Source of the DNA: Chloroflexota bacterium
GTDB taxonomy: Bacteria; Chloroflexota; Anaerolineae; Aggregatilineales; Phototrophicaceae
Direction: 5' to 3'
NCBI GenBank assembly: GCA_016223085.1
Contig: JACRPS010000016.1
Span: 1 to 64,000 of the forward strand
Length of the DNA stretch: 64,000 bases
Under the pieces are notes generated by a model that ran no database searches, was not told the origin of the DNA, and was given only the letters and a program-made list of their open reading frames with translations. Made by a program: the position numbers and the translations under genes. This document shows positions 48,866 through 55,832 of the stretch, piece by piece; within the stretch, counting starts at the first letter, position 1, and each line of letters starts with the position of its first letter.

Positions 48866-49154
48866 ACAGAATTTCAGCCGTGTCTATCACACGCTGCCGA
48901 AAATGACGGCTTAAATCCTGTGGCGTTCGCACATCCACCTTTCGGTCAAACATTTCCGCAAGCGTTATTTCCATTTCCACAATATCAAACAGGTCAACGA
49001 CTGCGTCTGGCTCAAATTCCACCAGTACGTCTATATCGCTGTCATCGCGGAAGTCGGCGCGCAGCACGGAACCAAAGAGTGACAGTTTACGAACACGATA
49101 CTTGTGGCAGAAAGCGGCCAGCTCGTCCTGAGATACGGCAATTCGTTGATTCAT
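48852..49154 (-). CDS. MntA-like minimal nucleotidyltransferase antitoxin
   Basis: Nucleotidyltransferase of 100 residues. The active-site pattern GSX10DXD is exact: GS-VLRADFRDDS-D-I-D in LSLFGSVLRADFRDDSDID near residues 25-43, followed by VLVEFEPDAVVDLFDIVEME. It should transfer AMP to the HepT toxin and neutralise it. It is the first gene of the pair, with a 14-base overlap to hepT. The module is bounded on both sides by copies of the 3' end of the endonuclease IV-like gene. Confidence 0.93.
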   Translation of the reverse strand: MNQRIAVSQDELAAFCHKYRVRKLSLFGSVLRADFRDDSDIDVLVEFEPDAVVDLFDIVEMEITLAEMFDRKVDVRTPQDLSRHFRQRVIDTAEILYERR

Positions 49155-49223
49155 AATTAACCGTCCTCATCATCTGATTCCGAGAGATTGTAGCACATAA
49201 TCATACTGGGTTGGTGGTTCATA

Positions 49224-49299
49224 CCACACCTCCGACGCGCTCACCATTCAGGCCACGTACCGCCGCCTGCTGCTGCTGAAGCAGGACGCGGATTAGGAA
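49224..49299 (+). repeat. Direct repeat, copy 2: orphan 3' end of the endonuclease IV-like gene
   Basis: Encodes in the old frame HTSDALTIQATYRRLLLLKQ and then DAD-stop, against YRRLVMLKEGVPLKQDAD in copy 1. It has no upstream part of the gene, so it is an abandoned 3' end left beyond the inserted HepT/MntA segment. Confidence 0.92.
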
Positions 49300-49338
49300 A
49301 CCCCGATTTACCAGTTCTTTGGCTCAGGCCGGTGGTGA

Positions 49339-49367
49339 TTGACGACGGTACAAAAAACTCCTACACT
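49339..49367 (+). promoter_or_regulatory. Sigma70-type promoter candidate
   Basis: TTGACG at 49339-49344 and TACACT at 49362-49367 with a 17-base spacer. It points at the 28-codon frame beginning 49391 and further at the DUF4287-like gene at 49626. Confidence 0.55.
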
Positions 49368-49390
49368 GAAAATAAAGGGAAGGATTACAA

Positions 49391-49477
49391 ATGACGTGTG
49401 TTTTACTGTTTGGAACTTCTGCCTCGCGTAGGGTTGAACCTTCGTCTACCTCGGGCTTGATGGCCGCTGCCTTTTAG
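49391..49477 (+). CDS. Possible 28-residue small protein
   Basis: ATG preceded by GAAGGATTACAA (good ribosome-binding site) and a promoter at correct distance. The peptide starts MTCVLLFGTSASRRVEPSS and ends LMAAAF. The family is not known and the composition is unremarkable. It could be a leader peptide for the gene at 49626 or a chance frame. Confidence 0.35.
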   Translation: MTCVLLFGTSASRRVEPSSTSGLMAAAF

Positions 49478-49625
49478 CACCGCTGAAGCAAGTGTAATGA
49501 GTCATCCTGTAAAAAGCAGCCAGCCGGCTGTAGCTGCATTGTCCAATCGGCACACATCTATTGTCGTACAGAGTTGGGATGATCGTTCGTCGGCATAACC
49601 TTATGCCGGAGCAGGGAGGTGCGAA

Positions 49626-49871
49626 ATGATCGGGGGTTTGCATGGTTACAGAGGAATAAGCGATTACGAGGTGGAGTCTGCAACCGGCAAAGGTTGGTGT
49701 ACCTGGCTGGAATTGCTGGACGCCTGGAATGGGGAAAAAAAGAGTTTTGTGCCCATTATGCGATATTTGCTGAACCAGTATCGCCTTCCCTACTATTGGG
49801 CACAGGCAGTGGCGGTACACTACGTGCTGAAACGGTTGTATGACCAGGGGCCAAGCTATTTAAGCAGCTAG
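49626..49871 (+). CDS. Small DUF4287-like protein, 81 aa
   Basis: Conserved traits: SDYEVESATGKGWCTWLELL, then FVPIMRYLLNQYRLPYYWAQ and AVAVHYVLKRLYDQG. This matches the pattern ATGKxWxxW...LLxxx..L..WWAQAVxVxY of small DUF4287-type domains, of unknown function. The ATG follows GGGAGGTGCGAA, a strong ribosome-binding site. It stands alone, with a palindromic repeat after the stop. Confidence 0.75.
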   Translation: MIGGLHGYRGISDYEVESATGKGWCTWLELLDAWNGEKKSFVPIMRYLLNQYRLPYYWAQAVAVHYVLKRLYDQGPSYLSS

Positions 49872-49893
49872 TAGTTCAGCTCTGCAAACGCCA

Positions 49894-49921
49894 GTAGGGG
49901 CACGGCATGTCGTGCCCCTAC
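49894..49921. repeat. Palindromic intergenic repeat, GTAGGGGCACGGCATG type
   Basis: 28-base near-perfect palindrome, GTAGGGGCACGGCA ... TGTCGTGCCCCTAC, 22 bases after the DUF4287-like stop. Confidence 0.9.
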
Positions 49922-50115
49922 CGACAGATAAAAGAGGTTTACGGATCAGTCCTCAATAACGCTCTGGCCTGAATCTCGCAAGTTCCGTGTAACGCTGAGT
50001 TCTACGACTTCAATCAGAATCGGGTAGATCGCCGTCATTCGTTTGATTTCCTGGTGAAGGACGATTAAAAAGGCTAAAATCACTGCTGCGTTTGTACATC
50101 AAGCGAGGAAAACAA

Positions 50116-50538
50116 ATGGACAAGCAGCAGCTTATTGACGGACTGAACGGTGATCTGGCGGGCGAACTGCAAGCCGTTATTATGTACACGATTTATTCCG
50201 CGCAGGTGAAAGGGCCATACCGCCCACAGTTGGTCCAGTTTATGCAGGCGGAAATCGCCGACGAACTGCTTCACGCCCGCTTTCTGGCGGATAAGATTGT
50301 GTCGCTCGGCGGCACGCCCACAACCAGCCCGCGCCCCGTACCTGCCGCTGCCGGCGCCAAGGAAATGCTGGAAAACATCCTGAAAGCCGAAGAACAGGCG
50401 ATCAGGGACTACAGCGCCCGCAGCGAACAGGCGCGCAGCCAGGGTGAGCTGGGTCTGTCCGTCCAGCTTGAAACGATGGTTCAGGACGAAACGTCACATT
50501 ACGAGGAAACCAAGAAACTGCTGGCGGAGTGGCACTAA
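50116..50538 (+). CDS. Ferritin-like (bacterioferritin-type) protein
   Basis: Four-helix ferritin-like protein of 140 residues. Di-iron ligands fit the pattern: Glu in GDLAGELQAVIMYTIYSAQ near residue 16, Glu and His in EIADELLHARFLADKI near 46-53, Glu in LKAEEQAIRDYSAR near 92, and E-x-x-H in QDETSHYEETKK near 126-129. Likely iron storage or protection from oxidative stress. The ATG at 50116 follows GAGGAAAAC. It is transcribed convergently with the TIR-membrane protein gene. Confidence 0.9.
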   Translation: MDKQQLIDGLNGDLAGELQAVIMYTIYSAQVKGPYRPQLVQFMQAEIADELLHARFLADKIVSLGGTPTTSPRPVPAAAGAKEMLENILKAEEQAIRDYSARSEQARSQGELGLSVQLETMVQDETSHYEETKKLLAEWH

Positions 50539-50585
50539 CCGGGTTTAGCGTAGTACAACGGCAGAACCGGAAAGCACCTGTGTGG

Positions 50586-51935
50586 TTAAAAGCCGCGCCC
50601 CAGAAGTTGTACCCACAGCAACATTCCGTAGGCCGCCACCAGCATGACCAGCAGCAGAAAGTTGAGGCGGCCTACCTGTCGCTGCCGCAGTGCCGCGCCT
50701 ACCGTCGAGCCGGTCATCAGTAAGACGACGCCCAGACAGCAAATTACACTGGCGTAGGCCACCATACCCCTGGCGGTGATGTCCGATTCGCTGGTATCCG
50801 GCGGCAGCACTGGCTGGAGCGTTGCGCTCACCGGGATATACAGCACCAGCCCGCACCAGACCAGAAACCCGACGGAGAGCCAGATACCCAGCCAACTGGC
50901 AACGCCGCGCGCCAGATTGCTGGCAAGGATAGCTCCCACAAAAACCGACAACGCGCCAGCGATGATTAAAACCTGCTGGGTGGGAGATGTCAGCAGGTAA
51001 ATCAGTCCGTCGCGTGTCTCAAGAATGGGTTGGGTGGGGACGATGGTGCCCATGTATAGTACCGCCGCCGCCAGACCGGCCACGATCATCGCCATCTGGA
51101 GTGGCCCACGCAAAAAGGCGCGAAGGCCAGTCCGCACATCGAAATTGACCTGACCGAACAGGCCGGTCAGCAGCCAGGCAGCAGCGATAATCCAGCCGGG
51201 AAGCCGGACAAGCGGCTCCTGCTCCAATCCCCACACTGGAATATCCTGTAGCCGAAAGGCCAGTACGTTGATCGCGAACGGCAGCCAGAACAGGGTGCTG
51301 GCGAGCCAGACGGCCAGCGCCCGGCTGGCCTTGGGGTCGTAGGCGTAAAACCGAACTGGATTAAACAGATACAGGACAACCAGCTTCACATAATCCACCG
51401 GATTCCACAGGCGCAGCCTGCCGGCGAACTGCATCGGCTGCCCGGCAACCGGGGTGGCTGGTGCGGTGGGAGTGCTGATGGTTGTGGAACTTTCAACTGT
51501 GGGAGTTTCTGGCTGGTCGGGACATAGGTCGGGCAGCTTAAGAATGTCGCACACGGCTTCCTGCAGCGCCCGCAGTCCCGCCTGATAATCCTGCCGCATG
51601 TCTGCCCGCTGCACGCTGATGAGCAAAAATGGTACGGCGCTTTGGGTATCACCGCGCACGAGAGCCGGGATAATCGGCACCTTAAAGGCGCGGGCGTAGT
51701 CGAGTTCGCGCTCAATCCATTCAGACTTCTTGGCATCCGGCGACAGCAGCACCACCACAACGGCTGAACATTCGATGGCGGTCTGAATTGCCGATTTCCA
51801 GGAATCGGTTCCCGGTTCAAGCGCCTCGTCGTTCCAGATGGTAAACCCGGCGCGGCGCAGGTCCTCGGTGATGCCCCGCATCATGGCGGCGTCACTGCGG
51901 CTGTAGCTCATAAAAATGTGATATGCTTCGGGCAT
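50586..51935 (-). CDS. TIR-domain protein with C-terminal membrane segments
   Basis: 449 residues. The N-terminal TIR domain (about 5-140) has the start HIFMSYSRSDAAMMRGITED, the conserved WNDEALEPGTDSWKSAI, and SPDAKKSEWIERELDYARAF with Glu at the position used by NAD-cleaving TIR domains. A Pro/Thr-rich linker (155-180) follows. From about 200 on come seven or so hydrophobic helices (ALAVWLASTLFWLPFAINVL, LLLVMLVAAYGMLLWVQLLG). Membrane-bound TIR proteins occur in bacterial immunity, but here no sensor or cyclase gene is adjacent. The start at 51935 (MPEAYHIF) is preferred to an ATG 33 bases upstream. Confidence 0.85.
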   Translation of the reverse strand: MPEAYHIFMSYSRSDAAMMRGITEDLRRAGFTIWNDEALEPGTDSWKSAIQTAIECSAVVVVLLSPDAKKSEWIERELDYARAFKVPIIPALVRGDTQSAVPFLLISVQRADMRQDYQAGLRALQEAVCDILKLPDLCPDQPETPTVESSTTISTPTAPATPVAGQPMQFAGRLRLWNPVDYVKLVVLYLFNPVRFYAYDPKASRALAVWLASTLFWLPFAINVLAFRLQDIPVWGLEQEPLVRLPGWIIAAAWLLTGLFGQVNFDVRTGLRAFLRGPLQMAMIVAGLAAAVLYMGTIVPTQPILETRDGLIYLLTSPTQQVLIIAGALSVFVGAILASNLARGVASWLGIWLSVGFLVWCGLVLYIPVSATLQPVLPPDTSESDITARGMVAYASVICCLGVVLLMTGSTVGAALRQRQVGRLNFLLLVMLVAAYGMLLWVQLLGRGF

Positions 51936-52024
51936 AGGATTGATCTCATGTGCCGGAACTATGCCCATTATAGTAGAGAAATGCCGATTACGACGGGCGG
52001 CGCTGACAGTCTCACCCCAGTGGA

Positions 52025-52315
52025 TTACCGGACAATCCGCCGCAGCACCCAGCCCAGGAGGCGGGACAGTTCAACAGTGAGAACGACGCCTTTACGTTTG
52101 CGGTCGTAGGCGGCGCGGCGAGCCGGGTCGGATAACACGGTATAGGCTTCATTAATCTGTTTCATCCGGTCGTCCGAAGCCTCGTCCGTCTGCGTATCCG
52201 GGTGATATTTCAATGCCAGCCGCCGGTAAGCAGCCTTGATCGTTTTCAGATCAGCGTTCGGCGCAACGCCTAACACGCGGTAATAATCCAAATCTTGTCT
52301 ATCCCGATAAAGCAT
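52025..52315 (-). CDS. Small J-domain (DnaJ-like) protein
   Basis: 96 residues, nearly all J domain: DLDYYRVLGVAPNADLKTIK, RRLALKYHPDTQTDEA with the HPD motif that stimulates DnaK ATPase, and INEAYTVLSDPARRAAYDRK. The last 20 residues (LSRLLGWVLRRIVR) are an amphipathic or weakly membrane-binding helix. There are no zinc or substrate-binding domains, so it is a J-domain co-chaperone of class C. The ATG at 52315 has no clear ribosome-binding site. It lies just beyond the hdeD terminator. Confidence 0.85.
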   Translation of the reverse strand: MLYRDRQDLDYYRVLGVAPNADLKTIKAAYRRLALKYHPDTQTDEASDDRMKQINEAYTVLSDPARRAAYDRKRKGVVLTVELSRLLGWVLRRIVR

Positions 52316-52316
52316 A

Positions 52317-52354
52317 TAAAAACAGCGCCGAGCCATCACCCGACGCTGTTTTTC
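52317..52354 (-). terminator. Rho-independent terminator of the HdeD gene (possibly bidirectional)
   Basis: Stem AAAAACAGCG ... CGCTGTTTTT with inner pairs CGG/CCG, giving a run of T on either strand. It is 20 bases beyond the HdeD stop. The J-domain gene starts at the other side of it, so any transcript of that gene needs its own promoter or read-through. Confidence 0.92.
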
Positions 52355-52374
52355 CTACTGAGTGAGACAGACGC

Positions 52375-52941
52375 TTATGCCCCTGCCGGCGTCTGGCGCA
52401 TCCCGCTCTGGTTCTGGATCCCGCGCAGCCGGAACGCCAGGATAATCATCACCACGCCGAAGGCGATGGCATACCCGGCCACCAGCCACAGCACTGTCAG
52501 GATACCCGTACCGGGGAACAGGATCAGCAGCACGCCAAACAGGATGGACAGCGCGCCGCCCAGCCCCAGCCAGAATTCCCCTTCGATTTCCCTGCGGAGC
52601 TGGATGGCCGCCCAGATTTCAAACACGCCGGTCAGGATAGCCCAGAAGGCGATGATGTACAGCATGACCAGCGCCGTGATGCCGGGGTAAGCAATCGCCA
52701 GAATACCGGCGATCACGCTAACGATACCTTCCAGCAAATGTACCCACCAGCGTTCCTGTTGCCGGTTGCGAATCGCGGCAATGATCGTAAAGACGCCGTC
52801 CACCAGCGCATAGGCCGCGAACAGGATCACAAACGTGCTCAGCGCCGCGCCGGGGAAAGCAATCACGAGGATACCAAACACAATCGCTGCCAACCCCCGC
52901 AGCAGCAGCGACCACCAGTTGCTTGTCATTAATGTTGCCAT
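52375..52941 (-). CDS. HdeD-family membrane protein
   Basis: 188 residues with six membrane helices in three similar hairpins: LLLRGLAAIVFGILVIAFPG, then LLEGIVSVIAGILAIAYPG and LGLGGALSILFGVLLILFPG, each with the G-x-L-x-I-x-x-P-G pattern of HdeD. Family members are linked to acid resistance and stress. There is a short basic cytoplasmic N-terminus. The ATG is preceded by GGGAGG. It is a single-gene unit with a strong terminator. Confidence 0.92.
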   Translation of the reverse strand: MATLMTSNWWSLLLRGLAAIVFGILVIAFPGAALSTFVILFAAYALVDGVFTIIAAIRNRQQERWWVHLLEGIVSVIAGILAIAYPGITALVMLYIIAFWAILTGVFEIWAAIQLRREIEGEFWLGLGGALSILFGVLLILFPGTGILTVLWLVAGYAIAFGVVMIILAFRLRGIQNQSGMRQTPAGA

Positions 52942-53096
52942 ACAATACCTCCCGTAAAGTGTGCGTCCAAGCGTACTCTACAGCAGGTGTGTCAGAGTTT
53001 AATTATGGCAACGTCTATTTTTCGTAAACAAAGTATTGGAAGTAGGAGTGTCCGTCGCTGCGGGTACATCGCCGTTACATGGTCGTTGCGTACCTT

Positions 53097-53651
53097 TTAC
53101 CCCTCAAGTACCTTATACAGCGCGTCGTCTACTTGAAACTCGTCCCGGTCCATCCGGTACAGCACCAGTTCGGTGTTGTTGTAATACTGGCTGGTCAACC
53201 CAATGTAGCGCATCCCGATCTTCTGCATCACGCGCTGCGAGGCGACGTTGGGCGGGTTCGCCACCGCCAGGATATACGGAAGCGCCGCCGTTTCAAAACC
53301 GTAGCGCAGGCTGGTGCGCGCCGCTTCTGTTGCATAGCCCTTACCCCAGTGCGCCTTGCCGAACGCATACGCCACTTCGATTTCGGTTGTGTTCGGAATT
53401 GTAAACAGTCCAGCCTGCCCGATAAACTCGCCGTCGTCCTTCCGTTCCACCGCCCACACGCTGAAGCCGTGCTGCGCCTGATGCTGGATAAACACGTTCA
53501 GCGTCGCCTGCGTGCGTTCGACTGGACGCGGCACGCCGCCGGGCAGGTAGCGCATCACGTCGGCGTCCCCATAGATGAGCGACTGGTAACTGTCGAGATC
53601 GTCAGCGCGGGCAGGCCGCAGGCGCAGGCGTGCAGTTTCGATGATGGGCAT
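53097..53651 (-). CDS. GNAT N-acetyltransferase, RimJ/RimL type
   Basis: 184 residues. The N-terminal strand IETARLRLRPARADDLDSYQ is typical of the RimJ/RimL subgroup. The acetyl-CoA loop is in AYAFGKAHWGKGYATEAART (Q/R-x-x-G-x-G/A as HWGKGYA), and the C-terminal strands VANPPNVASQRVMQKIGMRY are the conserved asparagine segment. Substrate unknown: ribosomal protein, small amine or antibiotic. The start at 53651 has a weak ribosome-binding site. It follows the 185-residue hypothetical gene by 12 bases, so co-transcription is likely. Confidence 0.9.
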   Translation of the reverse strand: MPIIETARLRLRPARADDLDSYQSLIYGDADVMRYLPGGVPRPVERTQATLNVFIQHQAQHGFSVWAVERKDDGEFIGQAGLFTIPNTTEIEVAYAFGKAHWGKGYATEAARTSLRYGFETAALPYILAVANPPNVASQRVMQKIGMRYIGLTSQYYNNTELVLYRMDRDEFQVDDALYKVLEG

Positions 53652-53663
53652 AGCAATTATCTT

Positions 53664-54221
53664 TTACTCGTACCACAAATCTTCAAGCCACTTGTACTGA
53701 TCGGGGTGTTGAGCATACGCTTCATATCTATTGTGATTCCTTGACAACCGAATTAAGAATACCTCGTCAGAATGCAAGCTGAACCACTTCTCATCATGGA
53801 CATCGAATGGGTCTTGCCCAATACCAACTTCCTCTCCGACTATACCTGCAAATTCATTTCGAAGTTCTTGATGACTATTACCGCTTCCTCTAAAAGCGCA
53901 CTGTGACGGATAGTAATCATCTAAAGAGACAATACGAAACCATTGTCCATCTGGAATCCGTCGTAATGCCTGTTCCAGGAGTTGCTCATTTGCGACGCCG
54001 CGTATCGAATATTGAAGCCGGCGGAATATGGTAAAACATATTTCCGGCCACGTTTGCTGAACGACGAGGTCTCGTAACTCTTTCATTGACCGGACGAAAT
54101 AAGCGCTACCGCTGTTTCCGCTATGCGGCCAGTAAATATCAACGTAAAGTTCTCCCGTTTCAACTAGCCAATCGCTTAGTACAGCAAGATGTTGAGGCAG
54201 GAACAAACGAAGATAACTCAC
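53664..54221 (-). CDS. Hypothetical protein, 185 aa
   Basis: Soluble protein with many aromatic residues (ELYVDIYWPHSGNSGSAYFV, NRYEAYAQHPDQYKWLEDLW). No family is recognised. The start is GTG at 54219-54221, whose last two bases overlap the stop TGA of the SDR gene (GTGA), behind GGGGGATTC. The longer reading frame extends into the SDR gene in another frame and is not used. The coupling suggests that it is made together with the SDR and possibly the acetyltransferase. Confidence 0.65.
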   Translation of the reverse strand: MSYLRLFLPQHLAVLSDWLVETGELYVDIYWPHSGNSGSAYFVRSMKELRDLVVQQTWPEICFTIFRRLQYSIRGVANEQLLEQALRRIPDGQWFRIVSLDDYYPSQCAFRGSGNSHQELRNEFAGIVGEEVGIGQDPFDVHDEKWFSLHSDEVFLIRLSRNHNRYEAYAQHPDQYKWLEDLWYE

Positions 54222-54988
54222 GGCCTGAATCCCCCGTTCGAATGTATCACCTGACCCGTCACCCACTGCGCGGCGTCGCTGGCAAGGAACGCGATCAGCC
54301 GCGCGGCGTCGTCCGGCGTGCCAACGCGCCCCTGCGGCGTGTGCGCCAGCACCCACGCTTTCAGATCGTCGCTCATCCAGCCGGTGTCGGTCGGGCCGGG
54401 GTCAACCGCGTTGACGGTGATGCCCTTGTGTGCCACGCCCGTCGCCAGCGACACGGTAAAGGCTTCGACCGCGCCTTTGGTGGTGGCATACGCCAGTTCG
54501 TCGGGCATCGGGCCGAGTCCCTGCCCAGACGTCAGGCTGATGATACGCCCCCCGCTGCCAGCCTGAAACCGACGTGCAAACTCGACACTCAGCAGGAACG
54601 TGCCGCGAATGTTGACGGCGTAATGCGCGTCCAGCATGGCCGCGTCCAGCACATCATAGCCGCCATTGACCGAATAGGTCGCATTGTTGACCAGTATCGA
54701 AACCATGTCCAACGCCGCTTCGGCGGCATCCAGTATAGCGGCAGGGGTGTCCGGTTGGCTGAGGTCGGCCTCAAGGCTGGCACAGCGCACACCGAGCGCA
54801 TGGAGTTCGGCTTCCAGCAGCGCCGGCGCGTTGTCGTCCGCGCCCCAGGGCATCGTGCCGTCGTAGGGACGCCAGTAGGTGAAAAACACGTCCACGCCCT
54901 GCCGCGCCAGCGCCCGGCAGACCGCCGCGCCGATGCCAATGCGGCGGCTGGCCCCCGTGACCAGCGCCACGCGGCTAACGGCGTTCAT
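54218..54988 (-). CDS. Short-chain dehydrogenase/reductase
   Basis: NAD(P)-dependent oxidoreductase of 256 residues, classical SDR. The nucleotide-binding loop is VTGASRRIGIGAA (TGxxxGxG form near residues 11-20), the structural motif is LVNNATYSV (NNA, usually NNAG), and the catalytic Ser-Tyr-Lys is in IISLTSGQG and YATTKGA. DPGPTDTGWM follows, and the end is IHSNGGFRP. Arg after TGAS suggests NADPH. Substrate unknown. The ATG follows GAGGAAAGTACC. It is the first gene of a likely three-gene unit with the hypothetical protein and the GNAT enzyme. Confidence 0.93.
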   Translation of the reverse strand: MNAVSRVALVTGASRRIGIGAAVCRALARQGVDVFFTYWRPYDGTMPWGADDNAPALLEAELHALGVRCASLEADLSQPDTPAAILDAAEAALDMVSILVNNATYSVNGGYDVLDAAMLDAHYAVNIRGTFLLSVEFARRFQAGSGGRIISLTSGQGLGPMPDELAYATTKGAVEAFTVSLATGVAHKGITVNAVDPGPTDTGWMSDDLKAWVLAHTPQGRVGTPDDAARLIAFLASDAAQWVTGQVIHSNGGFRP

Positions 54989-55175
54989 GGTACTTTCCTC
55001 AAACGGTGAGTGGTCATCGTCCCTGTCCTGATTTGGAAAGGGGAGATTGTACTGCTTTTGTCACGGCTGCCCCAACCGACGATGGCCGGCAACGATGGGA
55101 ACGCCGCCGAATCTTACGCTTTTCAAATTGCGATCGGGTACGCTAGGGGAACGAATCAGGTACGAGGATGGCTGC

Positions 55176-55409
55176 ATGTACGATTTGACCCCCGACCCCG
55201 GACTGATGAAAGACCTGGCCGAAGAACGCCAGCGCGATATTCTGGAGGAGGTCGAAGCCGACCACCTGGCCGAGGAAGCCGCGCATGGCGATGACGACGC
55301 TGACAACAACGAAGTTGTGCCGGGCAACTACCAGCCCGTCACCGACGATGACAGCGATCTGGTGGACAGCCGCGAATCCAACCGCAACGTACACAAAGGT
55401 GAGCGTTAA
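55176..55409 (+). CDS. Small acidic hypothetical protein, 77 aa
   Basis: Begins MYDLTPDPGLMKDLAEERQR and continues with an Asp/Glu-rich stretch (HGDDDADNNEVV, PVTDDDSDL), ending SRESNRNVHKGER. Probably disordered. ATG at 55176 follows GAGGAT, and the upstream frame is ignored. It is 10 bases before a second acidic protein gene, so they form a pair. No function is known. Confidence 0.65.
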   Translation: MYDLTPDPGLMKDLAEERQRDILEEVEADHLAEEAAHGDDDADNNEVVPGNYQPVTDDDSDLVDSRESNRNVHKGER

Positions 55410-55419
55410 GGAGCATTAC

Positions 55420-55731
55420 ATGGTCGCAAACCGACCGCCACGCCGAGACCGCAACCCGGATTTGCCGCATCAGTGGGATGAGGAAGAGATTCCGACGATT
55501 GATGAAGATGCCCTGCGCGGACGCCCGGAGTGGCTGGAACGCATCGGCAATGAAGACGAAGACCCCCGGCGGATTGAGCAGAATATCCGTGAGGAATGGG
55601 GGCGGCTGGATGAGGATGATTTCGTGAGTTCGCCGGTGAGCGAGTCCGATGCGCCTGACTGGACAGACAAGGACTACGATGACGAGCCGGGCGACGAGGA
55701 CGGCGAGGGCGACCGCTACCGTTATTCGTGA
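55420..55731 (+). CDS. Acidic hypothetical protein, 103 aa
   Basis: MVANRPPRRDRNPDLPHQWD, then a run of acidic motifs (EEEIPTIDEDALRG, NEDEDPRRIEQNIREEWGRL) and a C-terminal tail of Asp/Glu/Gly (DYDDEPGDEDGEGDRY). The ATG follows AAGGAG. Together with the preceding gene it looks like a coupled pair of disordered acidic proteins. Not recognised. Confidence 0.65.
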   Translation: MVANRPPRRDRNPDLPHQWDEEEIPTIDEDALRGRPEWLERIGNEDEDPRRIEQNIREEWGRLDEDDFVSSPVSESDAPDWTDKDYDDEPGDEDGEGDRYRYS

Positions 55732-55739
55732 GACAACCC

Positions 55740-55767
55740 GTAGGGACATGGCATGCCGTGTCCCTAC
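55740..55767. repeat. Palindromic intergenic repeat, GTAGGGACATGGCATG type
   Basis: 28-base near-perfect palindrome, GTAGGGACATGGCA ... TGCCGTGTCCCTAC, 9 bases after the stop of the acidic protein gene. Confidence 0.9.
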
Positions 55768-55832
55768 CTGAAACGTGGTGGGGTGTTGGCGCAGAACGGA
55801 TTGCGCCATCGGAGGCGGGTCAATGGCTCGCC

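Larger units (their letters stand above)
49155..49625. other. Intergenic region with repeat copy 2, a promoter and a very small ORF
   Basis: 471 bases. It holds direct repeat copy 2 (49224-49299), a sigma70-like promoter (49339-49367), a 28-codon frame (49391-49477) and a small dyad around 49515-49540 (GCAGCC ... GGCTG). Nothing else is recognised. Confidence 0.5.

Noticed and set aside
49946-50038. Minus-strand 30-codon frame starting MTAIYPILIEVVEL
   Set aside because: A plausible ribosome-binding site, but no promoter, no homology and no context. Not strong enough to call.
52025-54988. Defence island including the TIR gene
   Set aside because: Neighbours are J-domain, HdeD, GNAT and SDR genes with no nuclease, helicase or cyclase. 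The one clear toxin pair is 1.4 kb away, beyond ferritin, and is not in the same unit.
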